64,000 nucleotides of DNA from Pyrenopolyporus hunteri (Eukaryota > Ascomycota > Sordariomycetes > Xylariales > Hypoxylaceae), in contig CADCXC010000009.1 in the NCBI GenBank assembly GCA_902806595.1, forward strand, positions 1,612,001-1,676,000, in the 5' to 3' direction. The position numbers and the translations under genes were made by a program. Positions 1 to 14,215 of the stretch are shown in pieces. The notes under the pieces were generated by a model, which saw nothing but the letters and a program-made list of their open reading frames with translations, was not told the DNA's origin and ran no database searches. The number at the start of each line of letters is the position of its first letter. Positions within the stretch are counted from its first letter, which is position 1.

Positions 1-689
1 TAAATAATTTAAATATATATTTTTTTTTAAAAATATTATTTTTACGTTATTTATTATAAAAACCGTAAAAAACGACAAAAAAATAATAAATAATATATTT
101 ATAAGTTTAATTATTAATAATATAATAATAAATAACGGAGGATTAAATAAAAAAACGATATAATTAACCCGTTTTTTTTAAATTAATAAACGATTTTAAT
201 AAAATATATTATTTTTTAAATTTTTAAGTTAAAATAATAATAATCGAATAATTTATTTTAAAAATATATTTAATTAATTATATTAAATATATGTTAAAAT
301 ATTCGTTTTAAAATTATTTATTTTTTATTAATTAAAAATAATATTATTTCGATTTATATTAATATTAAAATTATTTTATTTTATTTATTTTTTTCGATGG
401 TATTAATAAAAAGTCGAAGTTTTCGAATGATATTTTTTAATATTAAATGAAAAAGTTATTAATATATTATCGAATAACGACGTTTTAAATATATTTTTTT
501 TATTTACGTTTAATTAAAATATATCGAAAAATTATCGTTTTATAATAAGTGGGTAATTAAAACGATATCGATAAAAATAAAAATAAACGTAATTTTTATT
601 AATACGATATCGTAATTATTATAATTTAATACGATTAATTTAATTTTTTTAAATAATTAATATTAAAGTTTCGATCGAATATATCGTCG

Positions 690-775
690 AAATTTATATA
701 TAAAATCGCGGTTTAATTTTTTTTTTTTTTTTTTTATAATATTAATAAAATTTAATTTTTAATTTTTAATATTAT
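690..775. repeat. Isolated right end of the RIP-mutated inverted-repeat family
   Basis: The reverse complement of this segment closely matches 23,510-23,590: a CGCGATTT-like motif, a long A run, then TTAATATT and A/T-rich sequence. It is also close to the ends of the elements at 9,108 and 24,478. No partner end was found nearby, so it is either a solo end or the partner lies outside the window. Confidence 0.5.
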
Positions 776-2061
776 AAATCGTATTAACGATTTTTTACTT
801 TATAAATCGATATCGTTCGTTTAAAATATTTCGATATCGAAAATAAAATCGATAATTAAATCGTTTAATTTTATTAATAATAAATATATTTTATTTTATT
901 TTAAAAAAATAATTAATAATTATAATATATATAAAAATAAATATTAAATATTTAAAATTTTTTATATCGACGTTATATTCGAAATAAAATCGATATTTAA
1001 CTTTTTAATTAATTTCGAATAATTTTTAAAAAATAAATATAATATATAAAAAGTTTTAAACGTTATTAAATTTATATAATCGTATCGATTTTTTTTTTAA
1101 CGAATAATTAAATTATTAACATTTAACTTTTAATATTTAATATATATAAATATTTTAATAAAAAATTTAATAATATATCGATATTAATTTTTTATAATAA
1201 TTTTTTTTAAATTATATTATAAAAAATTATCGTTTCGTTTTAAAAAATTACGAATTAAAAATATATAATAAAATTATTAAAATTAATATTAATAAATAAT
1301 ATTTAAATATATAATTAATTTAAATTATCGAACTATCGATTAATAAATTTTATATCTTTAAATAATAAAAAAAAAAAATAAAAACGATAAAAAAAATAAT
1401 ATATAATTATTATATAATATTATAAATAAAACTTTTTTTAAATTTAATAAAAAAAATAATTATAATCGAATATATATTAATTTATAAATAAAAATAAACT
1501 ATCGAAATAAATATAAATATATAATTAATAAATTATTTTATTATATTATTAATTATATATTTATATTTAACGATTTATTTTTATTTATAAATATTTTTTA
1601 TTATTTTCTTTTATTTTTATTTAAAACTATTTTATATTAATCGAAATAAAATAAATATCATCGATATATTATTATTTAATATTTAATTTTAAATAATAAA
1701 ATTTATCGTTTTAATCGAATTTTTAAAAAATCGAATTTTTATTTTTTTATTTTTTCGATTAACGCGTTTATTTTATTATTCGACCCATTAAAATACGAGT
1801 TATTTAATAAAATATTAAATATTAAAAAAAAATTTATATACGATATCGATATTAAAATTAACGACGACGTTAATAACGAAAAAATAAAATATATACGTAT
1901 ATACGTATATTTAATAAAACGGATAATAAAATAATTAATATAATCGTTAAATTTAAAAATAAATAATAAAAATATTTTTTAATTAACGTCGAAGTTAAAT
2001 AAACGAAAACGGATAATTATTTATAAAAATTTCGTTAATTTTAATTATTAAATTTAAATTT

Positions 2062-2275
2062 TATTAATAAATACGTATATAAATAAAATAAAAAAATAAT
2101 AATAAAAATAAACGCGATATAATAAAATTAATATTATATAAATTATTTAAAAAAAAAATATTTAATAAAAAAACCGTAAAAAAAATTTCTTTTATATAAA
2201 CGAAAATATATAAATATTTTCTTTTTTTAAAGTACGTACTATAAAATAATATATACGTAAATTAATTAATTATTA
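2062..2275. repeat. LTR copy, left
   Basis: 214 bp direct repeat paired with 7,993-8,207. It is the more strongly mutated copy: sites that keep C or G in the other copy are T or A here, including the leading TG, which reads TA. Confidence 0.72.
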
Positions 2276-5200
2276 TTTATTTTTTTTTTCGTAATTAATT
2301 AATTATAAATTATTAATTAAATCTTTCGTTTTATTTATTTTTTTAATTTTAAGTTAATTTAATTTTTTTCTATTAAATTTTATATAATTTTATTAAAAAA
2401 CGCCTTCGTTATTACGTCTATAAAGTTATACGACTTATGTATATACCGAATATTATTAATTTTTCGATTTTTATAAAATTACTTTAACGTTATTAAATTA
2501 ATTATTAATTTTTTTTCGTTAATATTTTCCATTTATATTAAATATTAATATAACGATAAAAAGTCGATATATAAAACGAAAAAAATTTTAAAAAATAAAA
2601 AACGTTTTAAAATAATATTAATTATATAATAAACGATATAATTAATATCGAAATTTTAAACTATTTTATAAATTTTATTAATAAATACGTTACGAATAAT
2701 TCGTTTATATTTAATAAATAATTAATAAATAATATTATTAATAACTCGTATTTTATTATTTCGATCGATGAAACTTTTATTACTTAAAATAATAACGTAT
2801 TCGATTTACGAATTTAAATTTTTATTATTCGTAAAAAATTTATCGATAAAAATATAAAAACGTAAATTTTAAAAATTTAATTCGATATATCGAAATCTAC
2901 GTATTTAATTATTTATTTATTATTTAATCTTAACGTTAAAAACTTTAATTTTTTTAAATTCGAACTCGAAGTATTAAATTATTATAAAATAATTAAAAAT
3001 TATTTCGAATTAATATATCGAAATAATATACGCGTTTTAAATTTATTATTTTACGAATTTTTTAATTATATCGGGAATTTTAACGTTTAATAATTTAAGT
3101 TTTTTAATTTAATTTTTTTAAATAATTATTACGTTAAAATCTTTATTATAAATCGTAATGTGTAAATTATTAAAATCTTTAATTTCGAAATCTATAATTT
3201 TTTATAAGCGCGTTTTAATTTTAATTTTATTAAAAATTTTATTTTTAATAATAAAAAAGTTCGTAATATCGATGTTAAAAATATTATCCATTTAAAAATT
3301 AATAAATTCGAACGGATTCGAATTTATTATAAATAAATAAAAATCGAAAATTAATAACTTTATTCGTAATTTTTATTAATAATAATACGAATAAATTTTA
3401 AATTAATAAATATTTAATTTCGCGAAACTATATAAAAATTTAATTATTCGTAATAATATTCCTTTAAAGTATTTATTTTTAAATTCGATTAATAAATATA
3501 TAAAAATAATCTTTTACATCGATATTTTAAATTAAATATAAATTATTATAATATTTTAAATTATAACTTTTATTTTTTTACGACGTAATATAAACGTTAA
3601 AATTAATATAATACGTTAATTAACTTTTTAAATAATAAATATATACGTTATAATATATTTTTTATCGAAATTATTATAACTTTAAATTATTAAACGAAAT
3701 TTTTCGTATAACGTAATAATATTTTTACTTTTAATTTTACGAACTATTTATAATTTAAAAATCGTAACGTTTCGATGTATAATTATATCGTAAACTTTTA
3801 AACGTAAAATATTTTTTTCGAATAAAACGTTAAATTTTTTTATATCTAATACTTCGTAAAATTTCCCTTATATAACGATTTTTTTATCCGCTCGAAATTT
3901 AATAATAAAAGTAAAATTCTTTTATTTTTTATTAATAATATATAATTTTATAATATAAAAAAAATCGTCGATATATATAAAATTTTTTTTCGAAATAATC
4001 TAATAATTATCGAAGTTAAAAATTAACGTAAATAATTCGATTTTAAATTTTTTAAATAATACGGGGTTTTTTTTTAATTAAATATACGGTTTAATATAAA
4101 AATTTTTAAACGTAAATATTTCGTTTAAAACGTTAAAAACGACGATAATATTTTTATTTAATATCGTAATAACTTTATAAAAACCCTTTTATTTTTTTTT
4201 TTTTTTATAAACGAATATTTTATTATCGATAAAAAATAATACGGGAAAAATTTTTTATATATTAAAGTTATTACGTATATTTAAAATATCTTTTATAAAA
4301 CGTTATATTTTAATTTTTTTAATTTTCGTTATCGCTTTTTAAACGATTTATGTTTTTTAAATTTATATAAAAGTAAAAGGTAAATTTATATTAATTTTAA
4401 AATAAACATTAAATATAAAAAATATAAATATTAAATTATTAAAATTAATTATATTATTAATTATTTTAATAATTATTTATAATCGAATTACGCGTAAATT
4501 TAAACTTTAAAATTTATTAATAATAATTTCGTATATTTTATAAATAAAACCGTAATATTTTTCGACTTTATTAATAAATTAATATACTTTAATAAATATT
4601 TAATAATAAATAACTTTAATAATACGAACTTTATTTCGAAACTCGATATTATCGAAGTTCGTATCGATATTATATATAATAATATCTAAAGATTCGAAGT
4701 AAATATTAATTTAACATTATTTTAATATATTTTAAATTTTTTTAATTAAAATAATTTTTATAAAATAAATAACTTAAAACTTTATAATAACGTTAATTAT
4801 ATATAAGATAAAACGTTCATTTAAATATATAATATTAACGATAATTTCGTAATTAAAATTTATATTAAAATTTTTTAAATTAAATTTAAATTTTTAAGAA
4901 ACCTTATTTTTAATTTAATAATAATAATAAAATTTATTAATTTTTTTAATATTTTTAATATTAACGTTATAATTTATTTTATTTAAAAGAGTATATAATT
5001 TAATTATAAAAAAATAACTAAACTAAATATAAATACGATATAATTTAAATTTCGTAAAAAAAATTATATTATTAAAATAAAACTATAAATATTTTTATTT
5101 ACGAATTATAATAATAATAATATTATTTTTTTCGATTAATTAATTTATAACGTTATTTAAGTAAATATTTAATCGATTTATATTTTTTAAATATATAAAA

Positions 5201-7992
5201 AACGAAATATTTAAATTTATAATATAAAAATCGATTAATTCGAACGAAACGTTAATTATAATCGTTTTTAATAATTTAATTAAAAATTCGTTTCTAAATT
5301 TAATGTTAATTTTACCGGTTCGATTATTATTTATTTTAAAATTTCGATCGAAAAAAGTTTTTATAAAAATTTAACATTAATTTTTTTTTATAATAAATAT
5401 TTTAACTACGTTAATATCGAAAATAATATTTTAAAAAATATCTTTAATATATCGATTTAAAATAAATATAATATTATTTTTCGATTTATTAATAAAAAAA
5501 TAACGAAAAACGATTCGATATTAATATATTTAATTTATTAAATATACCGTAATTAATTAATATTAAAAATCGACTTTTTTCGTTTTAAAAATAACGACGT
5601 TTTAATCGTCGTTTTTTAATTTCGAATTTTTTTATTTAATATTTTTATAACTCGTTAAAAACGTAATATATTTACCTTTATTTTTAATTTTTTAAATTTA
5701 TTAACGTTTTTTAACTTTTTTTTATTCGTTTTTAAAATATTTAATAAATTAATATTTTTTTTTTTTATATTTAATAACGACGTTTTTAAATTTAAATCGT
5801 TTTTTTCGATTAATATCGATTGTTTTTATTATTACGATAATATTTTCGTTTAATATAAAATTAATTAAAATTTTCGTCGTTATCGTTATTAACTATAAAT
5901 TAATACACTTTTTTAATATTTTTAAAAATATTAATTAACGTATAAAATTTATTAATTAACTTTTTAAATTAATATAACGAAATAAATAAAATATATTATA
6001 ATTAAAGTACATTATAAATAATACGTTACGTAATTATAATAAATTATTATTTACTTTTAAAATTTTTTTTAAAAACATATTAATATAATATTAATTTATT
6101 TAATATAATTTATAATATTTTAAAATTAAACTTTCCTTTGTTTTTTTTCTAATTTTAATATTAAAAAAAAATAATCGAAGTTTAATTATAATAATATTAA
6201 ATTTTATTTTATTTCGTATTAAAATATCGTTTTATAATAAAATATATATTCGTAAAACATTAATAATAAAATACGTTATATAAAAAATAAATAACCGTTC
6301 GTTTAATAAAAATAATAAAAAATATAATATAAAATTAAATTTAATAAATTTTAACCGTATAATATACGTTTAAAAAAAAACGAAATTTATTTTTTAAAAC
6401 GTTATAAAATTTTTCGATATAATTATTTTTATTATTTTAAGTTTTTTTAAAATAATTAACGATAATAAAAAAACATATTTCGTTAAAAATTCGAATAAAA
6501 AAAACGTCGTAATAAGTATCGCTTTATTAATTTTCGACGAATATAAATATAAAAATCGATTTAATTAATAAAAATTATAAAATCGTTTAAAAGAAAAAAC
6601 CGTAATTTCCGATATAATAACTTTTTTTTTAATATAACGTTTAATAAAACCGTCGATATTATATACGAACCATTTAATAATAATTCGAAAAATCCATAAA
6701 TATTTTTTAATAATAAAAATTAAAATTATTTTTTTTATATAAAATTAAAGGTATATTATTAATTATACTTTTATAATTTAACGTAAATTAAAATAATAAA
6801 ATATTAATTAACCGTAATAATTTAAAAAAATACGATTACTTTTAAAAAACGAAAATAAAAAAAATGAATATATTAAATATTTACGATTTTAATTAAATAT
6901 AAAAGTTATTTTAAAAAGTTTAAAATAATAAAAAAAAAATTCGTTATTAAAATTTAAATAAAAATTAAAACGTAAATTACGCCGTAAAAGCTTAATTTAA
7001 TAAAAAAAATAATAATATATTAAATATTAATAATAAATTATTAATAATAAAAAAAAATAAAAGCAGTTATTAAATAAACGACTCGTAACGTTAATAATAC
7101 GATATCGAAAATAATTCGACCGAAATTATTAATATTTATAAATTTAACTTTTTTTAATTTTTTATTTATATTAACGTTATAAAATAAAAAATCGTTAACC
7201 GTTTTTATATTATAACGTAAATATAATTCGACGTAAATATCGAAAAATAAATCGTATTTTTATCGATATAATATATTAATACTTTTTATATTAAAATATT
7301 AAACTATTTACGTTTAATACGTTTTAATTTATCGTAATTTTATTTAAAAGGTTTATACATCGATATAAAATTAATTAAAACCTCCGTTATATTAACATTA
7401 CTTTTATTTATATAAATATTTTTTTACATAAATATATATTTTAATATAATTTTAAATTAACGTAATATAACCGTAAAATCTTTTATTATAAAACTTTTAA
7501 ACTACTTTTAATATTCCTTTAAAATATCTTTTATTATACGAATATATAATTTATTTTTATTTATAACAATTAAATTCTTTAAAAAAAATAATATTTATAT
7601 TATTTTTTACTTTTCGATAATAATTTAAAAGTTAATTTTTTTTTATCGTAAAACCTTATAATCGAATTATTAATCGAAGAATATACGATTATTAAAAATA
7701 TATTTTATTAATTTAATAAATTCCTCTTTAATGTTTTATTCGATCGAATCGAATTTTTTAATATAAATTTACGTTTAAATCGAATTTTTAACTTTTTACG
7801 ATATAATAAATATAAAAAATTTAAAAAAATTAAAAGTAACGAAATAATATTTTATTATAAATAAAATAATATCGTATAAAAAAAAATATTAATATCGCGT
7901 ATATTATTACGATAAAAATCTTTTATATTATCGTAATAATAATTTTTTTAATTTTATTAATTTATATTATTAATTTTAATAATATTAATTAA

Positions 7993-8207
7993 TGTTAATA
8001 AATACGTATATAAATAAAATAAAAAAATAATAATAAAAATAAACGCGATATAATAAAATTAATATTATATAAATTATTTAAAAAAAAAAATATTTAATAA
8101 AAAAACCGTGGAAAAAGTTTCTTTTATATAAATAAAAGTACATAAATACTTTCTCCTTTTAAAGTATATACCACGAAATAATACGTACGTAAATTAATCA
8201 ACTATTA
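7993..8207. repeat. LTR copy, right
   Basis: 215 bp direct repeat paired with 2,062-2,275. It keeps more non-CpG C and G (for example around 8,108-8,175), so it is the less mutated copy and the better template for classifying the family. Confidence 0.72.
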
Positions 8208-9107
8208 AATTCGTTTAATTATTAATTTTTTACGTTAAATATAAAATATTTATTTTTTATTTAATATAATTTTTTACGTTTTTTTTCGTTTAAACGAATT
8301 TTTAATACGATTTTTTTAACGTTTATAAATACGATTTTAAAAAAAATTTATATATAATTTAATTAAATTATTTTAAAAGTAAAACGATAAAAATTAAACG
8401 TTTTTTATATTTTTAATAATTTAAAAACGTTTTTTAAATTAATTTTTTCGATAAAAAAAATTAAAAATATCGAAAAAAATAAACGTTAAATATTATAATT
8501 TTTTTTTATCGTTAATATTACTTTCGAAGGTTTTTTTAATAATTTTATTTATTTAATAAAATATTTTTTTTTAAATTTATAAGTTAAAGTATCGATTAAT
8601 TTCGAACGTTATAATAAAAGTAAATTTAAGTTTATAATTAATAAATAAATTTTATAAACAATTATAATAAAATATCGATTATTATTTTAATTTTAATATT
8701 TTAATCGATTAAAAAATATAAAAAAGTTTAATAAAAATATAAATACGAAAATTATAATTAAAATTTTCATATAAATGTATATTATAAAATTTATATAATA
8801 AAAATTATTTATTATTATAATATTAATTAAATAATAACGTTTTATATTATAACGTTATTATTTATTTAAATAAAAAAATAAACCGCTTAAATTTATTTTT
8901 AATAATACGAATTTTATAACATAAAAAAATAAATATTTAATTTATTAATAAAATATAAAAAATGTTTTATTATTTATTATATTATATAAAATAATTTATA
9001 ATTTATATAAAAAAATTCGAAATATAATATTAAAAAATAAATTAATGTTAATGTATTTTTATTATTATAAAAATAATATTACGCGTTATATAATAAACGA
9101 AAATTTA

Positions 9108-9492
9108 ATTTTATTAATATTATAAAAAAAAAAAAAAAATTAAAACGTACATCGAAAAATTACGGTTTATATAAATATATTAACGACGAAATTATTTAAT
9201 ACTTCAATATTAATTATTTAATAAAATTAAGTTATCGTATTAAATTATAATAAAAAGTATATATTAAAAAAATTATTAAAATATTATATAATCGTTTTAC
9301 GATATAAAGTAATTTTAAACGTAATGTAAAATAATTTCATTACTTTATTTTATTTATATAAAAATATAATTATTTAACTTTATTAAATAATTAATAACGA
9401 ACTTTTAAACGGTTTCGTTATTTTATTTTTTATATATATATAAATCGCGGTTTTCGAGTTATATTTTAAATTTTTTTCTTTTTTTTATAATT
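9108..9492. mobile_element. Small inverted-repeat element, MITE-like, RIP-mutated
   Basis: About 385 bp bounded by imperfect inverted repeats of roughly 125 bp: 9,108-9,240 matches the reverse complement of 9,365-9,492. Each end carries a long A (or T) run, then a CGG/CCG-containing motif followed by TTTATATA, then a conserved ATTATTTAATAAA-type block. The same ends recur at 24,478-24,835 and singly elsewhere. There is no coding capacity. Boundaries are accurate to about 10 bp; no target duplication could be fixed in such AT-rich flanks. Confidence 0.6.
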
Positions 9493-12129
9493 TTAAAAGT
9501 TTATCCGTATTATTATTAATTAATAATAAAATAAAAAATAATTTCGTCGTTTTTTAATAATAATATTTTTTATTATAAATATACGATAAAATAAATTATT
9601 TTATTTAATTATAATATATAAGAAATTTTATTAAATATATTTTTATTTTAAATTTAATAAATTTTAATATTAAAATAATTAAATTATAATTTAATAAATA
9701 ATAAAAATAAAGTTTTTTATTATTATAAACGAAATTTTATAATTATTATTTTTTTTTATTTAATATTTTTAAAATTTTTTTTTAATTAAATACGTTTATT
9801 TTTAAAATATATTAATTAAATATTTTTATTTATTTAATTTAAAATAATTAATAAACGAAATATTTTATTTAATCGCGATAATTTACGAATCGAATCGATA
9901 ATAAAAGTAAATATTTTAATTATTTTTATTAAATTTTTAATAATTATCGAAGGTAATTAATTAACTCGTAAATTTATAAATAAAATTATAAATTTTATAA
10001 ATTAATAAATTTAAAAAAAAAGTAATTTTTATTACGTTATTTTCGTATATTATATTAAAATAATTAATATAAAAAACGTTATAAATTTAAGAAAATATTT
10101 TTTTTATTTAAATATCGTTTAAAAATTTAATAAATTTAATATTAAATAAACGATTAAATAAAATACGTCGAGGTTTTTACGTAAAAATACGGATATTTTA
10201 ATAAAAATTAAATTTATAAAAGTATCGATACGTATAATATTAATTAAATTTTACTTTTATTTCGAATAATTTATATTAATTATTACGTTTAACGAATGTT
10301 CGTTTATATACGTAAATTATAAAACGAACGGCATTAACGTAACTTTAAACGCGAAAAAAAATATTATTTTTCGCCGTATAAAAAATCGAATACGTTTCGA
10401 AAACTTAAAATTAATATTAAATTTTATTTTAAAAAAAATAAATAAAAATTAATTTATTATATATCGAAATAAAATAATTTTTCGAATTTATTATATTAAT
10501 ATATTTTCGAATTTTAAATTCGATATTATTTTTTACGTTAATTAATATTATATTAATAATTATGTTTTTTACCGTAAATTATTTAAAATAAAAACGTATA
10601 ATTTTATTAAAACGAGTGTACGAATAAATATTAACGAAGTTATTATTATAAAAATTATTTCGATTAAATAATATCGTTTTAAAATAACGTTAATAATAAT
10701 ACGTAATAAAATCGATATTATTCGATAATTTATACATTTTAATTTTATAATAATCGAAAAAGTATAATCGAAAAATTTCGAATTAATAAATTTCGTAAAC
10801 GTTTATATAATTATATTATTAATTTCGCATTTTTTCGAAATTTTTTTTTCGATAACGCGTATAACTTTTAATAATAAACCTTCGAATTCGAATATATACG
10901 CGTTTATATTTTTTTTACGGCGCGTTATAAAAATTAAATTATATATATTTTTAAAATATTATATATCGAAATATTTCGTTAAATAATTTTTTTATTATAT
11001 AAAATAAAAAAAACCGCCGGTTTAAAAAAATAATTAACGATTTTAAAAATATTATTACGAATTTTTAAAGTAATTTAAAATAATTTAATTTTAAATATAT
11101 CGTCGTTTTCGAATATTAAATAAATAACGATATATACGATCGATTTTTCGATATATACGTTTTAAATTATTACTATTTAATTATATTAATAAAACCGTTA
11201 AATTTAAAATTTATCGATAAAATACGTTATAATATATTAATAAAGTTATTAAATAATTAATTACGTAATATTATAAAATCGATTAAATATATTTACATTA
11301 AAAATATAATATTTTTTTCTTTTAATAAAAAATTTACTTCGACGGTAATTTTAAAATATTTAATTTAATTATTTTTAAACGTAATATTTTTTTTCGAAAA
11401 TAAATAAAAAAAAAAAGATAATATAACTTAAAAACTTACGGTTTTATAAAAATATAATTAACGGCGAAATCGTTTTTTTATATTTTATTATTAATTTAAT
11501 AAAATTAAATTAATACGTAATATTATAATAAAAATAAAATTTTTTTTATTTAAATATATATAAAATCGATTAAATTTTTTCTATAAAAAATTAAATAAAT
11601 TAAAAAAATAATAAATTAAATTTTATTATTTTTTTTTTATTTATTTATATATTTATTTTTTTAATTTATATTTTATAATATTTTATATTATAAAACATAT
11701 ATAATATATATATAAAAAATAAAAAAATATTAATTATAAACGACTTTTATATAATTATTACTCGTAATATTATCCCGTAATATTTTTAATATAAATATAT
11801 TATTTTATTTAAATTTATAAATTAAAAGTTTAAAAATTAAAAATAAAAAATAATATATTAAATTATAATTCGAAAATTTTATATATATTAAAACGAAACG
11901 ATAAAATTATTTCGTATTACGTTATCGGTTATTTTTATAATACTACCGTTAAACGATTACGTAATATAATAACATTTAAAAATAAATTTTAATAATTTAT
12001 TTTTTAATATTTATATATTTATTTATTAAAAGTAAATAAAAACGATTATTTTTACGAAAATAATAATTAAAAATCCTACGTATTTATTACGAATTATATA
12101 TAATAACGACTTAATTATTTAACTTTTAT

Positions 12130-12832
12130 TAATATATTAAATTTACGATATATTATTTATTAAATCTATAATACTTTATTAATTAAATTATAATTTTTAT
12201 TTATTTATTAAAATTATAAAAACCCGTTTATTAAATTATAATATTTTATTTATTAAATTTTAATACGTTATTTATTAAATTTATAATATTTTATTAATTA
12301 AATTATAATCTTTATTTATTAAAGTTATAAAAATCCGTTTATTAAATTATAATATTTTATTTATTAAATTTTAATACGTTATTTATTAAACTTATAAAAA
12401 ATTATTTATAAAATTTACATATAATACGATATTTATTAAATTTATAAAAAATTATTTATTAAATTAATAAAACGTTATTTATTAAATTTATAATATAATA
12501 TTTATCGAATTTATAAAATATTATTTATTAAATTTATAATACGTTATTTTTTTAATTTATAAAACGTTATTTATTAAATTTATAAAAAATTATTTATTAA
12601 ATTTATAATACGTTATTTATTAATTTTATAATGTATTATTTATTAATTTTACGAAACGTTATTTATTAAATTTATAATACGTTATTTATTAATTTTATAA
12701 TACGTTATTTATTAAATTTATAATACGTTATTTATTAATTTTACGATACGTTATTTATTAATTTTACGATACGTTATTTATTAATTTTACGATGCGTTAT
12801 TTATTAATTTTACGATGTATTATCCATCGAAT
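12130..12832. repeat. Minisatellite, 23-24 bp unit, about 30 copies
   Basis: A head-to-tail array whose unit reads roughly ACGTTATTTATTAAATTTAT plus AAT. The last copies (about 12,720-12,815) are almost identical and use a TTTTACGAT variant. Between about 12,185 and 12,395 a longer block of around 115 bp is itself repeated, so the array has a higher-order layer. The preserved CpG in nearly every unit is noteworthy. Confidence 0.88.
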
Positions 12833-13917
12833 TTTAATTTTTTTTAATAATATTTAAAGTTATTATTAAAAAAAATTTATAAAATTCGACGTATAAAACC
12901 GTTATAATATTATACGGTAGTTTAATTTTATTAAAAAATTAATAACGAAATTCGAAATACGATTTCGTTTCGACTTTTCGAATCGTATTTTAATTTTTTT
13001 TTTTTTTATATTATTAACGTAGCGATATTTTAATTTTTAAAATTCGATTCGTGTTAAATTTATAATTTAAATTAATTTAAAAATAATTATATATAAAGTC
13101 GATATAATAATAATTATAAATAAAAAATTAAAAAATAAGTTTTAAATTTTATAAATAATTTTTTTAAATATTATTATAATTTTTTATTATATAAAACGTT
13201 TAATATATACGGTATTTTTATTTTCGACTTTTATATTTTTATATATAATTTTATATAAATCGATATTTATACGTTATTTATTATAAATTAAAAATTAATT
13301 TATATTATTTATTACGTATAAAATTAATATTTTCGAAATTTATAACCGTATTTAATCGTAATTAAATTTTTATTATAAATTATTATTTTAAAATTAAAGT
13401 AAAAATAAATATTATTAATTAATTATATCGGGGGGAAATTTAATCGAATATTAATTTTTTAATAATATAATTACGAAATATTTACGTTATTTATAATAAA
13501 ATACGTTAAAGTTTATTTTTTAAAATTTCTTTTAAAATATTTTATTTTTTTAATTATATTTTATCTTTAATTATTTAAATATTATTTTTTTTTATTATTT
13601 ACTTTTATTTTATTTTTAATTTTTAATTTTTATTTTAATTAATATGGATTTTATCGCGTAATTAAGTTTTTAATTTAATTTTATTATTATAATTAAATAT
13701 ATAATTGAAATTATTTATAAATTATTTAAAATAACGAACGTTTTAACTTTTAATTAAAAGTAAAAAATATTTAACGTTTTATAATAAATTTAAAGTAAAA
13801 TAATTTTTTTATTTTAAAATTTACGTTAACGCGTTCGAAGTTAATATTATTAATATTAATATGCGGTTAAATAATATTAAAATTCGTTTTATTAATTTAA
13901 AAAATCGTATAAATAAA

Positions 13918-13990
13918 TTTAAAATTCGATTCGATACATTCGAAGTTCGGTTTAATATATTCGAAGTTCGGTTTAATAAATTTAAAATTT
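13918..13990. repeat. Short tandem repeat, 21 bp unit, 3-4 copies
   Basis: The unit CGAAGTTCGGTTTAATATAT plus T is repeated, with one or two more diverged copies on the left side. Embedded in RIP-mutated DNA. Confidence 0.6.
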
Positions 13991-14039
13991 AAATCGATAT
14001 TTAATTCGACTTTTTAAAAATTCGTTTAAAAGTTTCGTA

Positions 14040-14215
14040 AATTATTTTTCCTTATTTTTTTTATTTTTCCTTACTTTTTTTTACCTTTCTTTATTTTTCT
14101 TTATTTTTCCTTATTTTTTTTTATTTTTTTTTACTTTTTTTTACTTTTTTTTACTTTTTTTTACTTTTTCTTATTTTTTTTATTTTTTTTTATTTTACTT
14201 CGTTTTTTTTTTCGT
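14040..14215. repeat. Polypyrimidine tract with about 10 bp periodicity
   Basis: The + strand is nearly pure T with C, broken by single A at intervals of about 8-11 bases (TTTTTTTACT-like units). Here non-CpG C survives (CCTTA, ACTTT), unlike the surroundings, so the tract may be younger or less accessible to the mutational process. Confidence 0.75.

Larger units (their letters stand above)
2062..8207. mobile_element. Degenerate LTR retrotransposon (RIP-mutated)
   Basis: Two direct repeats, 2,062-2,275 and 7,993-8,207, align nearly end to end with differences mostly of the C-to-T/G-to-A type and one 1-base gap. The second copy begins TG; the first begins TA, as expected from G-to-A mutation. 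Both end in TA, consistent with a mutated CA. The five bases before the left copy (AATTT) and after the right copy (AATTC) fit a target duplication altered by one C-to-T change. The total of about 6.1 kb suits a Gypsy or Copia element, but the interior (2,276-7,992) is too mutated to show gag or pol. A T-rich tract directly after the left copy (2,276-2,291) would read as a polypurine tract on the minus strand, so the element may run right to left. Superfamily not determinable. Confidence 0.7.

Noticed and set aside
12130..12832. Regular repeats resembling a CRISPR array
   Set aside because: Units are contiguous without unique spacers and the genome is fungal.
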